Below, piece after piece: positions 34,033 through 44,785 of a stretch of 64,000 bases of DNA. This DNA comes from Pyrenophora tritici-repentis (taxonomy: Eukaryota > Ascomycota > Dothideomycetes > Pleosporales > Pleosporaceae). The notes below the pieces were generated by a model, which saw only the letters and a program-made list of their open reading frames with translations, ran no database searches and was not told the DNA's origin. A program made the position numbers and the translations under genes. Within the stretch, counting starts at the first letter, position 1. Every line of letters starts with the position of its first letter. Where the stretch lies: contig NC_089390.1 of assembly GCF_003171515.1 (NCBI RefSeq), positions 1,240,001 to 1,304,000 on the forward strand, written 5' to 3'.

Positions 34033-35787
34033 CTAGTAAACATACGTAGCGGTTCTGCTAATCGTAGGTTTGCTGGCATACCCCCTGTCGGGTTCACCGG
34101 ACCTGGGTGCCCATCTGACGTCCTCAGGCCCGTATCTACGGCTATACTGGACATCATTTGTATCAAAACTTGGTTGACGTACTCTGTGGCGCGGCTCGTT
34201 GCCGAGTTCGCCATATTGCCTTGCGGAGCGTCCGCGTTCTTCGGAGCCACGGATAGGTGAGATGTTGCGGGAAGATTCGGTGCGACTCGACATGCTTGGC
34301 CGTGGCGCAGTCTTGTAGGAAGCCATAGGTTCTACATGACGGTTGGCGCCGATGGGAGGCTTGCCGAGTGGTGACGGAGAGCGGTGGCGGGGTTTCGGTT
34401 CGCGGACGACGTGGCGAGGGGCTGAGTTAGGTATCTCTTCTGGTCGGACAGATACGCCACCGCCAGAGACGGGATAGTAGTATGTAGTCTTGACACCAGC
34501 TGGGGTCTGTGGTGGCGGTACGGTGGGGAAAGCATCCCTTTCGGGGCTACTGTACTGTTCGCTTGTCACACCCTCGCGTAGGCCAGATGGGCGGGGACCA
34601 GCAGACTCTTTCCTGCGCGAAGACGACGAGTGGACCGAGGGCATTGTGGAAGAGCGATGGAATGCAGGTGGTGCTGGGATGTTCTCGCCATGTCGGGGTA
34701 GTCGCTCAGTGTATGAGCGCTGCGGAACATTACGACCAAGTTCGATAGGTGACGAAGTCGACTGCTTGAACAGGGGTGGTCGCCTTTCCTCAGTGCGCCT
34801 CTCTTCGGCCCACTCCATAACCTCGGGGATGCCGCGATCGGTTCGATCAGTTTCACGGCGGGACATGGAAGGTCGGTCTTTGCCCGGGCGGGCAGATGAC
34901 CTGCGAACAGGCTCGGGCCGCGAAGATTCACGTCGGACAGGTCGAGGTTCAGCGGTATAGTAATCGCGTGAAGGAGCCCTCTGGGGCGAAGGGCGAGCCA
35001 TCTCCTCTTCAACCTGTGCGCGCGACTTGTGTTGGTACCGAAGTGCCTCCTCTGCTTGTACACTCATCTTGCGGTGTGCGGGCACAGTGTGGGGAGGCTC
35101 CTCATAGGACCGGCGCTCTTCTGTCTTGCGGCGTTCCTGTTCGGTACGCAGCTTGTACCCCGCCTCGTAGTGGCCTTTTTCGTCTTCTGACGAGTCATCA
35201 TCTACGACGGGGAGCTTGCGTTCGGGTCGGACCTCCTTGACGCGGGGCTTCTCGCGTTCTGCTCGGGAGCGGTCCTCTTTGACATGTCGGCTGCTTCTCG
35301 AAGACGACTCCTTTTCCCGCGTGGGTCGAGGGGCAGAAGCGGGAGCGGAAGCGGGAGCGGGCTTGGTGGTGTAGCTCTGGTAACGAGCGCGTTCACGGTC
35401 GCGTCCTTGGTGGTAGCGGTCGTCACTGGTGTGCTGCGAGGGCACGCGGTCTTCGGTAGTGTAGCGCGCACCGCTCGGTGTGGGGACATCGAAGCGTGCG
35501 TTCTTGTCGCGGGGTGCGGGTCCTCTCGCCGCCTTTTCCCTGCGCAGCTTCTCGACCGTCAGAAGCGTGTCGTATGCAGACCGCTTCTGCTCGTCGCTGA
35601 GGCATTCGTAGGCCTGCTGGATCTGATGGAACTCCTCCTGCTTCTGTTCTTTCAAGGCAGGATCGGTGACCTTGTCCGGATGGCACTTGAGGACGAGTTT
35701 GCGATACGTCGACTTGATGGTAGCGGCGTCGGCTTGTTTGTCGACGCCTAGGGCCTTGTAATGATCGGGCGTGGTTTCTGAATCCAT
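34033..35787 (-). CDS. J-domain (DnaJ) protein with long disordered tail
   Basis: A single exon of 584 residues from the ATG at 35787. Residues ~6-75 form a J domain: DHYKALGVDKQADAATIKSTYRKLVLKCHPDKVTD, with the HPD motif needed to stimulate Hsp70 ATPase, then EFHQIQQAYECLSDEQKRSAYD. The remaining ~500 residues are rich in Arg, Ser, Glu and Pro (many RRSS, SPxR and EERR stretches), with no Gly/Phe region or zinc fingers, so it is a class C (type III) J protein. No signal peptide or membrane segment is seen, so it is probably cytosolic or nuclear. RS-like content hints at an RNA-related role, but that is inference only. Confidence 0.85.
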   Translation of the reverse strand: MDSETTPDHYKALGVDKQADAATIKSTYRKLVLKCHPDKVTDPALKEQKQEEFHQIQQAYECLSDEQKRSAYDTLLTVEKLRREKAARGPAPRDKNARFDVPTPSGARYTTEDRVPSQHTSDDRYHQGRDRERARYQSYTTKPAPASAPASAPRPTREKESSSRSSRHVKEDRSRAEREKPRVKEVRPERKLPVVDDDSSEDEKGHYEAGYKLRTEQERRKTEERRSYEEPPHTVPAHRKMSVQAEEALRYQHKSRAQVEEEMARPSPQRAPSRDYYTAEPRPVRRESSRPEPVRRSSARPGKDRPSMSRRETDRTDRGIPEVMEWAEERRTEERRPPLFKQSTSSPIELGRNVPQRSYTERLPRHGENIPAPPAFHRSSTMPSVHSSSSRRKESAGPRPSGLREGVTSEQYSSPERDAFPTVPPPQTPAGVKTTYYYPVSGGGVSVRPEEIPNSAPRHVVREPKPRHRSPSPLGKPPIGANRHVEPMASYKTAPRPSMSSRTESSRNISPIRGSEERGRSARQYGELGNEPRHRVRQPSFDTNDVQYSRRYGPEDVRWAPRSGEPDRGYASKPTISRTATYVY

Positions 35788-37550
35788 GATGGGTGTGAGG
35801 GGGAGGGGGGGAGATTGCTAGTCGGGTGTGGGGTTTGGTCTGCCTCTTATAGGTGACAGTAATGACTGCGCAGTAGTCAGTCAGTCAGTCGTTGGGCAAG
35901 CTCGTGTGGCGGTGTTGGGCGGTCGAGGCTCGCGTAGACGGTATAGAGGGGGGGGGCAATAAAGTCAAAAAGCGATGGGCAAACGGCCGTGGCTGGGCTA
36001 TGGGCGTCTTAAGGAGAGTCGGGTGCAGTTGGTGCCGGGTGGTGAGAGCGGACAGTATCGTGCGGGAGTACCTGGTATGGGGTGACGAGGATGGGCTTGC
36101 TTGGGCTTGCTGACCTAAGAAAACAAGAGTGGAGCAGTGTGCAGTCAGGACGCGGCGGGATCGAAGACTGTCGAAGGCCGTGGCAAAAGCGAAAAAAGCC
36201 GGCACCGGATCAAAAGAATTCGGACACTACAGCAGCCGTCGGTAGCGGCGAGAATTAAGTGAGGCGGTGTTTTCTTCTCTTGCAGTGTTGCTCTCAACTA
36301 GTTGCGTGTGGTTGCCCAGCAGCGATGCTCGTCGGTGGACTTGCGGTGTGGATGCTGCGACGTCACCGTTTCAGCGATGGGCGACGATGGCAATCAATGT
36401 CGATAGTCGGGATCGGAATGCAATCAAGAGGAAATTTATGGCAAGATTACAGCGGGCTAGAGAATACAAGTGTTTATGGATATGGCAGTCAGCCTGCACA
36501 CATTGGGGGGGGGCCAGTTGACTATATCAGGCTCACGCACAGGGCTTAATAAAGTGCGCGCCGTCGTGGGACTCTCGGATGATGCTGGGCTGCAAAGTTA
36601 CCATGGCACCAAATGGGGCCTACGCTTCGATAGTAGTGAGCTTCTGTCGGCCACAGCGGCTACGAAACACTGGATCCAATCAAGGCCCACGGCAGGCACA
36701 TGGTGGTTTGAGACTTTGCTCGCGGACCGCATCTGATAGGATCAGCCCGCAGAGGCTACATGACACCGAAGGCCAGAGAAGCCAAGCAGAAGCACGATGT
36801 GACCACGGGCTTGCACCAATGGCATAATGCTCACCAACCCCCACCAAAGACATTCGCAAGACATGACGAATCTGCGGACGTGCCTGGGGTACGAGTGAAG
36901 CACGCAGCTGGCGGCGAGACGGGCCTCTTTTCACCACAGCCATACAGCCAAGTCGGCCATGGCTGACGCCTCTTTGCTTCTGCGCGGCGCCCGAGACAAT
37001 CGGTACAAATGTACAAGGAAGCTCAAACGCAAACCAGTCAGCGGCCTCTCGGCACCACAATGCGGGTTGCAAATGCAAATGCAAAGTAATCCTTGGGGTT
37101 TGCACATATCCCGTCTCCGCCGTCACAACTCGGCCCAGGGACTGGCGGCTGCATCGCCAGGCAGACGCTTAACGCTTTCAGCTTTTTCCCGTGCCCATGC
37201 CATGTGAGATGGCACTCCCAGCTTTCCACTCGATCCGTCCCGAAATGGCAGACGTTAGTTCGCCGCATGGTTGGCCGATAAGATACGCTTATGCGGGGTC
37301 AGGCGGGGCTCCATGCAAGTCACAACCCAATAGTCCGACATGCTGGCCCGGTACGTGGTGCTTGGCCATTGACCCGATACCATACCGATACCAGCACACA
37401 AAGAGATGAGTGTGAGAGTGAGAGTGAGGTGTATCAAGGGCGAAAATGCCAGAGTGGACAGTACGTGTCAGAGCAGTACAAGATGACATCATATCTGCCC
37501 TACCAGGTGCAGGTACGCTGCACTCTCCATGTCATTCACCCCACCTCAGC
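35788..37550. other. Intergenic, ~1.8 kb
   Basis: The left part is the promoter and leader of the J-protein gene and includes a TCAG repeat (35875-35890) and a run of nine G near 35948-35956. The right part is the 3' flank of the phosphoesterase gene, with GAGAGT-type repeats near 37405-37430. A minus-strand frame at 35885-36205 begins like a presequence but has no supported continuation. Confidence 0.45.
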
Positions 37551-38847
37551 CTAACTTCCCAGCCCATCTAGTTCTAGATGAGGCGGCTGATCGTTCGTTC
37601 TGGTTCCAACAACGGTAAACTCCATGTCGACGACAATCGGCTTGTGGTACCCAACTGCTCTGCCGCCCACCCTCGGGCCCAGATACGCTGCGTTCACTAC
37701 TGTAGTCTCGGTACGCGCGCCTTGCCCATCACCGTCAGTGTCAGAACATGTGCCCCTCTCGTCCCTGTCGTCAGGACCCTGCGTAGCCTCGTCAGGTCGA
37801 CCATGTCCCACGCCGCTCACGTGCGCCTGCCCACCACCCCACAACGCTTCATTGTTTCCCAGGCCAGCATCAGCAAGCCTCCCTGACGACACAAGCCTCT
37901 CACCACCGGATCGAGGCTGATGTGCCGTCTTATCATCTGGTGCAAGAGACGCATCAGGCTGGCCTCGAGTGCCGTCTTGCAGCGAGTCAGGCTTCCGTTG
38001 ACGTGTCAAACTTGCATCGCAGCCCAAACTGCGCCCTGCTCTCGATTTGATCGTCAGGTCGACCAGGAAAAGTTTCTTGCTGCTGGCTCCTGGCTCGTTC
38101 CAGAACGCTACGTCCTCGACTAGATTGCCACTAACATCGTCTGGCGTCAATCTCCATCGCACTGTCTCCACGCCCCATCCACCGTGGATATGACCGCATA
38201 TGTTCAGCTTGGGTCTTACCTGCGACAACCTCTTCAGCAGCGAGGGACATCCTTCCCTTTTATCTGTCAATCCCTCTGCTGTCCCATCGCAGTGCCCCTT
38301 GGGCGGTGTATGTGTCACGACTACATCCACGCCGTCTGGTATCCTACTCCACACGCACTCTGCTTCCTGGTTACCAGCATACTGAAATGCCCATGTACCC
38401 TGTTTGGGAGTACACGGACTACCAAATACCGTGAAGCACGCGCCCGAAGTGAGCCTGATCTGCGTAGCCGCGTTCTCAAGATAGGTAATCGATGTCGACT
38501 CTGTCAACAATTTCCTACACATGCCTGCATCTTGGGGACTAGGCCACTTCCATGACTGTGAGTTATGACGAAAAAAGGGTCCATCGAGCGCGATATCGTG
38601 GTTTCCTAGTGTAAATCCCATCAGCCCTGACTCTACCAAGCACTAGGTAAGCGTAGGTACCGGCAACCACAATCTTGGCCTCGAAATCCTGCCTCTCGAG
38701 CCACTCAACCGTCTTCTTCAATTCACTATAACTCCCCTGGTTCGTCAAATCCCCAGCATGAATCAACACATCGCCGCGCGGCAGCTTGGGCGTCTGATTA
38801 TGCGTATCCGATATGCACACTACCCGCGTTTTGCGCCCCCCAGCCAT
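37551..38847 (-). CDS. Calcineurin-like metallophosphoesterase
   Basis: Two exons (38847-38661, 38605-37551) with a 55-nt intron (GTACCT donor, CACTAG acceptor) give 413 residues. The start is the ATG at 38847 (MAGGRKTRVVCISDTHNQ). Metal-binding motifs appear in order: DTHN (~14), GDLTN (~34), GNHD (rebuilt across the splice, ~63), HTPP (~155) and GHIHGG (~190). These are the five signature blocks of the two-metal phosphoesterase fold, closest in style to the small cytosolic MPPED-like group. The ~170 residues after the catalytic core are hydrophilic, rich in Gly, Asp, Arg and Thr, and not part of the fold. The physiological substrate is unknown. Confidence 0.88.
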
Positions 38848-40142
38848 CTTTTTTCCCCTTGTCCCATATGACCCAATCACTCGCTCGCTGTGGAGTCACG
38901 GTGTGTAGAAAGTGGGAAAACTAGGCGTAGGCTAAGTTCCAGGTTACTTAGATACGTACGCTACAGAGGTTGGTGTAGGGTTCCACCTTCCGAAGTTTAC
39001 ACGAAATGAGGGTAATTAGTTACGTCATACGCTTCCTGCACATCATTCACACTCACTCCCACCCCAGTCGCACAACGTCGTCTATCTTCTTTCTTTCCTT
39101 TTGTTGCCCTTTTTTTGCTGATCAACATCGCGCCATCTGGATTTAATCCTGGTTCCCCGCCTCGTACCTGAGTGATGGACAGGTACCATGTTCGGAAATG
39201 CAGTTTGCCGCCTTCGTTTCGCCGTGCCGAGGTCGCAAGGATTTTGCCACCGCCACCACAGTTGCCACGATGTGGTTTTGGTGAGTTGTTTTCAGGAGCA
39301 AGGTAGGCATGGGCGTGTGTGATATTGCTATAGTGTATGTGATTTGGAACGATTAGAACGTAGTAATGTGGTGCAATGTTTGTCCTTGAATATTTGCACT
39401 GCAGCATGGTATGGTTACAATATGTAGTAATTTATAATCAGGCTAGACTGTGTATTCATTGGTAAGAGTTCTTTGTGCTAGAACGATTAGTGGACATCAG
39501 TCATAATGTAGGATAGCATTAGGTGCGCTGGATGTGTAGCTTTGTACTACACGCCTCACCTGCACATTGCAACATGTGACAATCATGAGAGTTATTTACG
39601 ATTCTTTTTTTGTGAGGTATGTGTACCTTTATAGATTCTCAATACAAAACAAGATACCGTTTTCTGTCCGTGGTAGATAAGAGAGTGTGAACCATAGAGC
39701 AAGGCACAAAGCCCTCAATGTCGCCATTACACCCCCAACGCCTGCAAATTGTTCGGCGGTATTCGAATGCTCCTATAGATCATGGAGCAGTGACACTATG
39801 ACACGCTAATGCCCATCCGTATGCTTCCATTGTACAGCAAATCCTAGCAGGTACGTTGCAATTTCTCACCGAAGCCACATGCAAACGCCAAAGAACCTCA
39901 AGGATACACTCGGAATTTTTCTAAGGTTTTACCCGCAACCTTGGCTGTGTCTCTCGACAGATATAACGGCATGCGAATCGCGCGATTCCTAATCGCCCAA
40001 GCCGGAGGCTAATTTTCTCTCCTTGAGCCAAATGTAAAATTGAGAAATCGACTTTCTCTGTTACCAAGACAAGCACAAAGTCTTACTCATTCAACAATGG
40101 GTATGCACGAGCGTCTTACAAGTAGACGCTTGATGAACTCTC
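38848..40142. other. Intergenic, ~1.3 kb
   Basis: It holds the promoter of the phosphoesterase gene and the 3' flank of the protease gene. A minus-strand frame at 38997-39407 (136 codons) lacks any domain and sits in AT-rich DNA. Nothing else was recognised. Confidence 0.5.
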
Positions 40143-42401
40143 TCAACGCCACATATCGTAGTCTTCGTCGTCATCGGACACTGAAGGCGTGACAAGAAGA
40201 GGGGGCTTGTCCGAGAATTCGTCCCCGTCGTCCGAGTTGTCATGGTTGATGATCTGAACACCGCCATCGTATTCGTCCTCGGTTTCAGCATCCTCCAGCG
40301 TTAAATCCATTTCCATTGGATCAGATGATGTCGCTAAATTTGTGTCACCAGTCGCGGAAGTGCTGCTCGTCTTCCTGTCGATACCATTTCTGGCGACGTT
40401 ACGTTTTTCGTCATCCACATCCACGGACAGATTTTGTGGTGGATACCAGAACATTTCCACGGGCACATCCTCCAGGACAATATCCTCGTCCAAGAGGACA
40501 TCCTGATCGTGCGTGGTCGTGAGATGCATGCCTTCGACAATGGCTTTCCAGCGAGTAATGCTCGCCTGTATCTCTCTACGAATCTGCCATGAGTCGAAAA
40601 GGTTGTCTTTGAACCATAGCGGAAAGGTGGACTCAAGACTGAGACTGACATCGCAGCCAACCGCTTGCCAGTATACAATTTGCTGGATGAGATACTGCAT
40701 CATCTTGAAGACAAAAGGCCCACAAGCACCTTCATCAGAAGTGAATCTGTTGTAGTAGTTCTGGTTTGGAGTCCAGTATTCAGGAATGTATTCCCAAAAA
40801 TTCGCATCCTCTTCAAGAATCTTCAGCATACCCGCACCAACGTCACGGCCAATATCGCGGTTGTAGTTCTGATCGTAATCCTGAGCCCACATCGAATCGT
40901 AGTAATGTACTTTCTTATTTCCTCGATCCATGGCAATAAACGACCAGTGAGAGCCTTGCTCGCTGTCGCTTTCAAATCCGCCGATAGCATCGTTGATGAT
41001 GATGAAGATCCATCTCTTGTCTTCGTATTGTATCTTATATTCGTTATACTCTTGAGGTGAGCTATCATTGCTCATATGCGCAAAATAACAGATTTGGGCG
41101 ACGGCAGAATTGGCAATCGCAATGCCGTGAGTGTGACACGGTTCGTCACGGCGGAGAACTTCCATTGCCATATCCAGGCTGTCACCGGTCATCCATACGT
41201 GGTATGACCCACCAGTAAGACCAATGTGCCCATAGGCATCGGTTTTGAGAACAGCGTCTCCTAGTCGGAGATAAACATTATCGTTGGACGGAGGGAATCT
41301 GAAATGGTACTTGGAGCTCAGAAGAGGATATCGAAAGGGATTGGGAATAGCATCAATAACGGTGGTGGAAAGAGGCACAGCATCAGTCTCATGATTCTGT
41401 CGTTGTACGTCCAACTGTGAAATCTTAGTATACTGGGAATTTGTAGAGCATCTTGTACGAATAGCACGTACCATGGAGTAATCTTGGAGTGGATTCTCTT
41501 GTTGCCAGTTTTGGGCAGTGTTGACGTCGACACTGTAACGGCGTTTGCGTAAGGGTGGTTTTGTTCGCCTCGTAGGTAGAGATCCACGCTGGAAGCCCCG
41601 TGAAGCGACAAGTGACATTCGCTTGGTGCGTGTACGCATCAAATGCCGTGTCTTGCCGTAAACTCCTTTCATTCGCTTGTAATGAGCATCAATGGCATCT
41701 TGGGAGCACTCCAGAGACAAAGACACACGGCTAGATGTCATCTGTGTGCTTGATGGTGTTGGCAGGGCAGACGTATCATATTGCGAAGGACCGGCTAGTT
41801 CCACATGTGCTGTGAGAAGTGGAGACTTCGAGGGTGTCACGGGTACGCTGCTGTCTCGATCTTCGGATGAAGGGGGCGTATTGGGTGTCACATGACCACA
41901 TGCCAAATTTTCCTGCGCCTTTGGGCCGATAACCGGGTCCTCTATGATAGTGGAGTCTGGAAGGGTCTTATAAACAAGTGGCAGTGGAGTGATAGAGGAT
42001 GTCGCGGACAGTCCAGTATCGCAGTTCTCAGTCAATGGCGGTGTATTGGGTCTCATGTTGTCGACGTGCGTCTCGTCTTGATCTTGCAATTCAAGACTTT
42101 TGTGGTCCAAGGTTTCTGAACTCGAGTTCCTGTCGTCAACAGGTAATGCGGGTCGCGCCTCGGGTGAGTCAACGTCCGCCACTGACAAGACTGGACACAG
42201 AATACTGTCGGCCTCGCTCATAACTGTAGGGCTTCGAGACAAGAGAGGCAGCGTATCTGCAGGCTCTGGCGCAACATCTGCATGCGATTGCTCTTTGGTG
42301 TGTGCACCTGAAAGTGGGGCGGGCAGTGGTGAAGGAGGTGCGACCTGTGCGATGACCTGGGCAGGCGCGAACTCCTCGGCGTTATCCTCTGGCACTGGCA
42401 T
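40143..42401 (-). CDS. Ulp1-like (C48-type) cysteine protease with disordered N-terminus
   Basis: One exon of 752 residues from the ATG at 42401 (GCCATGCC context). The frame stays open to 42488, but only from a GTG, so a short upstream exon cannot be excluded. Residues ~1-330 are low-complexity, with SPxx/NTPP repeats. A Ulp1-type catalytic core follows: GSHWSF with His near 485, HYYDSM with Asp near 502, a Gln in TPNQNYYN near 545, and ACGPFV with Cys near 560. Order and spacing fit SUMO/NEDD8-type deconjugating enzymes (His-Asp-Gln-Cys). The C-terminus is acidic. Substrate (SUMO, another modifier or neither) cannot be told. The sequence is diverged from canonical Ulp1, where DCG rather than ACG precedes the cysteine loop. 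Confidence 0.75.
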   Translation of the reverse strand: MPVPEDNAEEFAPAQVIAQVAPPSPLPAPLSGAHTKEQSHADVAPEPADTLPLLSRSPTVMSEADSILCPVLSVADVDSPEARPALPVDDRNSSSETLDHKSLELQDQDETHVDNMRPNTPPLTENCDTGLSATSSITPLPLVYKTLPDSTIIEDPVIGPKAQENLACGHVTPNTPPSSEDRDSSVPVTPSKSPLLTAHVELAGPSQYDTSALPTPSSTQMTSSRVSLSLECSQDAIDAHYKRMKGVYGKTRHLMRTRTKRMSLVASRGFQRGSLPTRRTKPPLRKRRYSVDVNTAQNWQQENPLQDYSMVRAIRTRCSTNSQYTKISQLDVQRQNHETDAVPLSTTVIDAIPNPFRYPLLSSKYHFRFPPSNDNVYLRLGDAVLKTDAYGHIGLTGGSYHVWMTGDSLDMAMEVLRRDEPCHTHGIAIANSAVAQICYFAHMSNDSSPQEYNEYKIQYEDKRWIFIIINDAIGGFESDSEQGSHWSFIAMDRGNKKVHYYDSMWAQDYDQNYNRDIGRDVGAGMLKILEEDANFWEYIPEYWTPNQNYYNRFTSDEGACGPFVFKMMQYLIQQIVYWQAVGCDVSLSLESTFPLWFKDNLFDSWQIRREIQASITRWKAIVEGMHLTTTHDQDVLLDEDIVLEDVPVEMFWYPPQNLSVDVDDEKRNVARNGIDRKTSSTSATGDTNLATSSDPMEMDLTLEDAETEDEYDGGVQIINHDNSDDGDEFSDKPPLLVTPSVSDDDEDYDMWR

Positions 42402-44785
42402 GGCGCTGGAGGGATGTCCCTGTGGTAAGGCGCTGTCCGTTGGCTGAGGCGTCCGTGTTGGCTCGCCGCAGGCCGTGACAGAATACACAAATGCGAGGTG
42501 GGCGGACGGGCGCTCGCGACGTGATAAACGGGTAATGCTTGCTTAGGCGCTAGAATACACGCAGCACTCTTGTTTGCGGTCTCTTGGTATATTCAACTGA
42601 GACTTGGAGCAGATGTTGTGAGCGATGCGCTAAGTACGCAGGGTAGGTTCGAAAGAGAGAGGAAGTGGAAGGTGTGATGGTGGGGCTGAGATTCAGATAT
42701 AATCATGGTTTCTACGTCTTAGTGCGTCATAGCGCCCAGACAAAGTGAGAGTGAATGAGGGTCGCGGTCTCGGTATTCTGTTTGTTTCACCCAATAGCGC
42801 GTAATCAGTTTACGATAACGGACCCTGAAAACGACCAAACCATGGCTCAGCTTGTTAGCGAGGGTCTGCGAAGACGCTCCACGCCTATGAATGGGTGATG
42901 CCTATCGGGCGAACTATGGTACCGCGATATCGTACCATGGTAAAACTAGACAGTTCCGATGTTCATGCAAGCAGACTCGCACGCAGCTTTCAGCGCGCCT
43001 GTAGGAGCTCTTTGGGCAGCGCTATACGAGCAATAAACATATGCCCGACATCTGCACACTGCACGCTGTCCGAAGTGGTTGGACTTTCAAGTTGCGTTGC
43101 TGTCTAGGGAGAGTATGTAGCGCTAACAGCACGCTCGTAAACCTGCAACCTGATCTGGACGAGCCGTACCCCCTTTCCCTTCATATAAACGGAAGTTTTT
43201 GAGCCCAAGAAAACTCTGCATACGATGCCTGCATGTTCCTGTGTAGCTAGTGAGTCTGAAGTGGCATTGTGATGGATTCGTGTACAGGCACGAAGTGCTG
43301 TTTGACCGGGACCAGGATGGTTTCTAGTCATAGCTTCATTCTAAACATGCATGGATTAACTATCTTGGGCAAAATGTAATGTCATTGGAGATAGGGTATC
43401 TTCCAGACCTGTTAGCTTTACACGTGTATCATAATTTATGCCATTGCAATGACTTCTTGTATCATGTCGTCTGCCATACATGAGAAAATACTACTTATGA
43501 AGATTTACGTGCGCCGCTATTTGTTGACACGGAGAGGTATTCGCAGTCGAAATGACACGTTCACACTGAACCACGGCTTCACATTCGTCAGTGTGCCAGA
43601 ACATGCCTGCATATATTCGATATAGGTTACACTATAGCGCAGTACAAAGATGGCATAAGTTGAGCGATAGCGAAGATGTCAAAGTCAATTGTCAGTCATC
43701 ATGACCTCGCTCCCGACGTCTGTGATGGCCTTGGTGGCGCTAATTTGGAAACTAACCACAGAAGGAAGCGGTCCCGGTCGTCTACACAACGTCTCTTGTT
43801 GGGGCGTGAACAGTTCAGATCAAAGGCGTTGGCGTAGTTGTGGAAGAACCGTTGGGAAATTATGTCCTACGCATGTCTCAGGCTGCAGATCTCTTACTAA
43901 TATAATTGTGATAGTCGGAGCAGGCGTCGATGAAAGATTGTAGGTTTCAGGCACTGACGCAACAACAGTCGACATCCGATTACATAGCTCAAAACTCACA
44001 CTCTCGTTTCCTTGGGAACATGAACGGTTGAACAGAAATTAGACGGCTGTTTCTAGCGACACTAACGGTATTGAGTAGAGGGAAAGAGGCGGGGGTCAAG
44101 GATGAACCTCGAAGGTTTGGCTGTGACTGAACGGGTTCCAGGATGTGTCAAGGCCGCCTCCGCACCTCGAATATCTCTTCCCGCACAATGCAGACCCATT
44201 TACTAGCAGGCTTTACCCTGATCAAGGTTTTAGAGGGGCACACGTTGCTGCGAGAACAAAAAGTTTATAGTCTCAAGTAAGACAAATGAAATAAGGTATG
44301 TAATTATTTACATCAAAATTGGATACCTCGATACCCATAAGAGCAAGATACGAACAAGGGTGGTATATGAATTAAAAGTAAAAAAAGCAAGAACAGCAAG
44401 GAAAATCGTGAGATGGCGGTAATCACCAGTTTATTGTGCGATGCGCCACGCAATGCCTGGTAGAATAACAATGCTCTTGTGGTTAAAAATCTCGTGCTTT
44501 GGGATATCGCCCTTTTAACTCCGCAAAACTTCATCCCTAAAAACTGCTGCTGCAAATGCTCGCCCATCCGTCGAAATGTCGCGTAGGTGGCTATCATATG
44601 CGAAACTCGTACTTTTGCCCATTGCGCTATCATTGCGCTGGACGTGTCCAAACTAGATCCTGTGTGTAGGATATCGGTCGCGGCGTGGTAACGCGGCGTC
44701 GGCCGGAGAGTAGACTGGGTACACTAGGATGGTAACATCATAATGTTAATCCAAACGCACATGTCTTCTTGGAGCTTTTCTCTGC
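42402..44785. other. Intergenic, ~2.4 kb
   Basis: It holds the promoter of the protease gene and the 3' flank of the next minus-strand gene. Scattered short frames (43689-43943, 44313-44651) have no support. AT content rises toward 44300-44400. No repeat or RNA gene was recognised. Confidence 0.45.

Noticed and set aside
35885..36205. A minus-strand frame upstream of the J-protein gene beginning like a mitochondrial presequence
   Set aside because: It is in the expected leader/promoter of the J-protein gene and has no recognisable mature domain or continuation exon.
38997..39407. A 136-codon minus-strand frame upstream of the phosphoesterase
   Set aside because: AT-rich, no domain, no homologue recognised and no clear splice partners.
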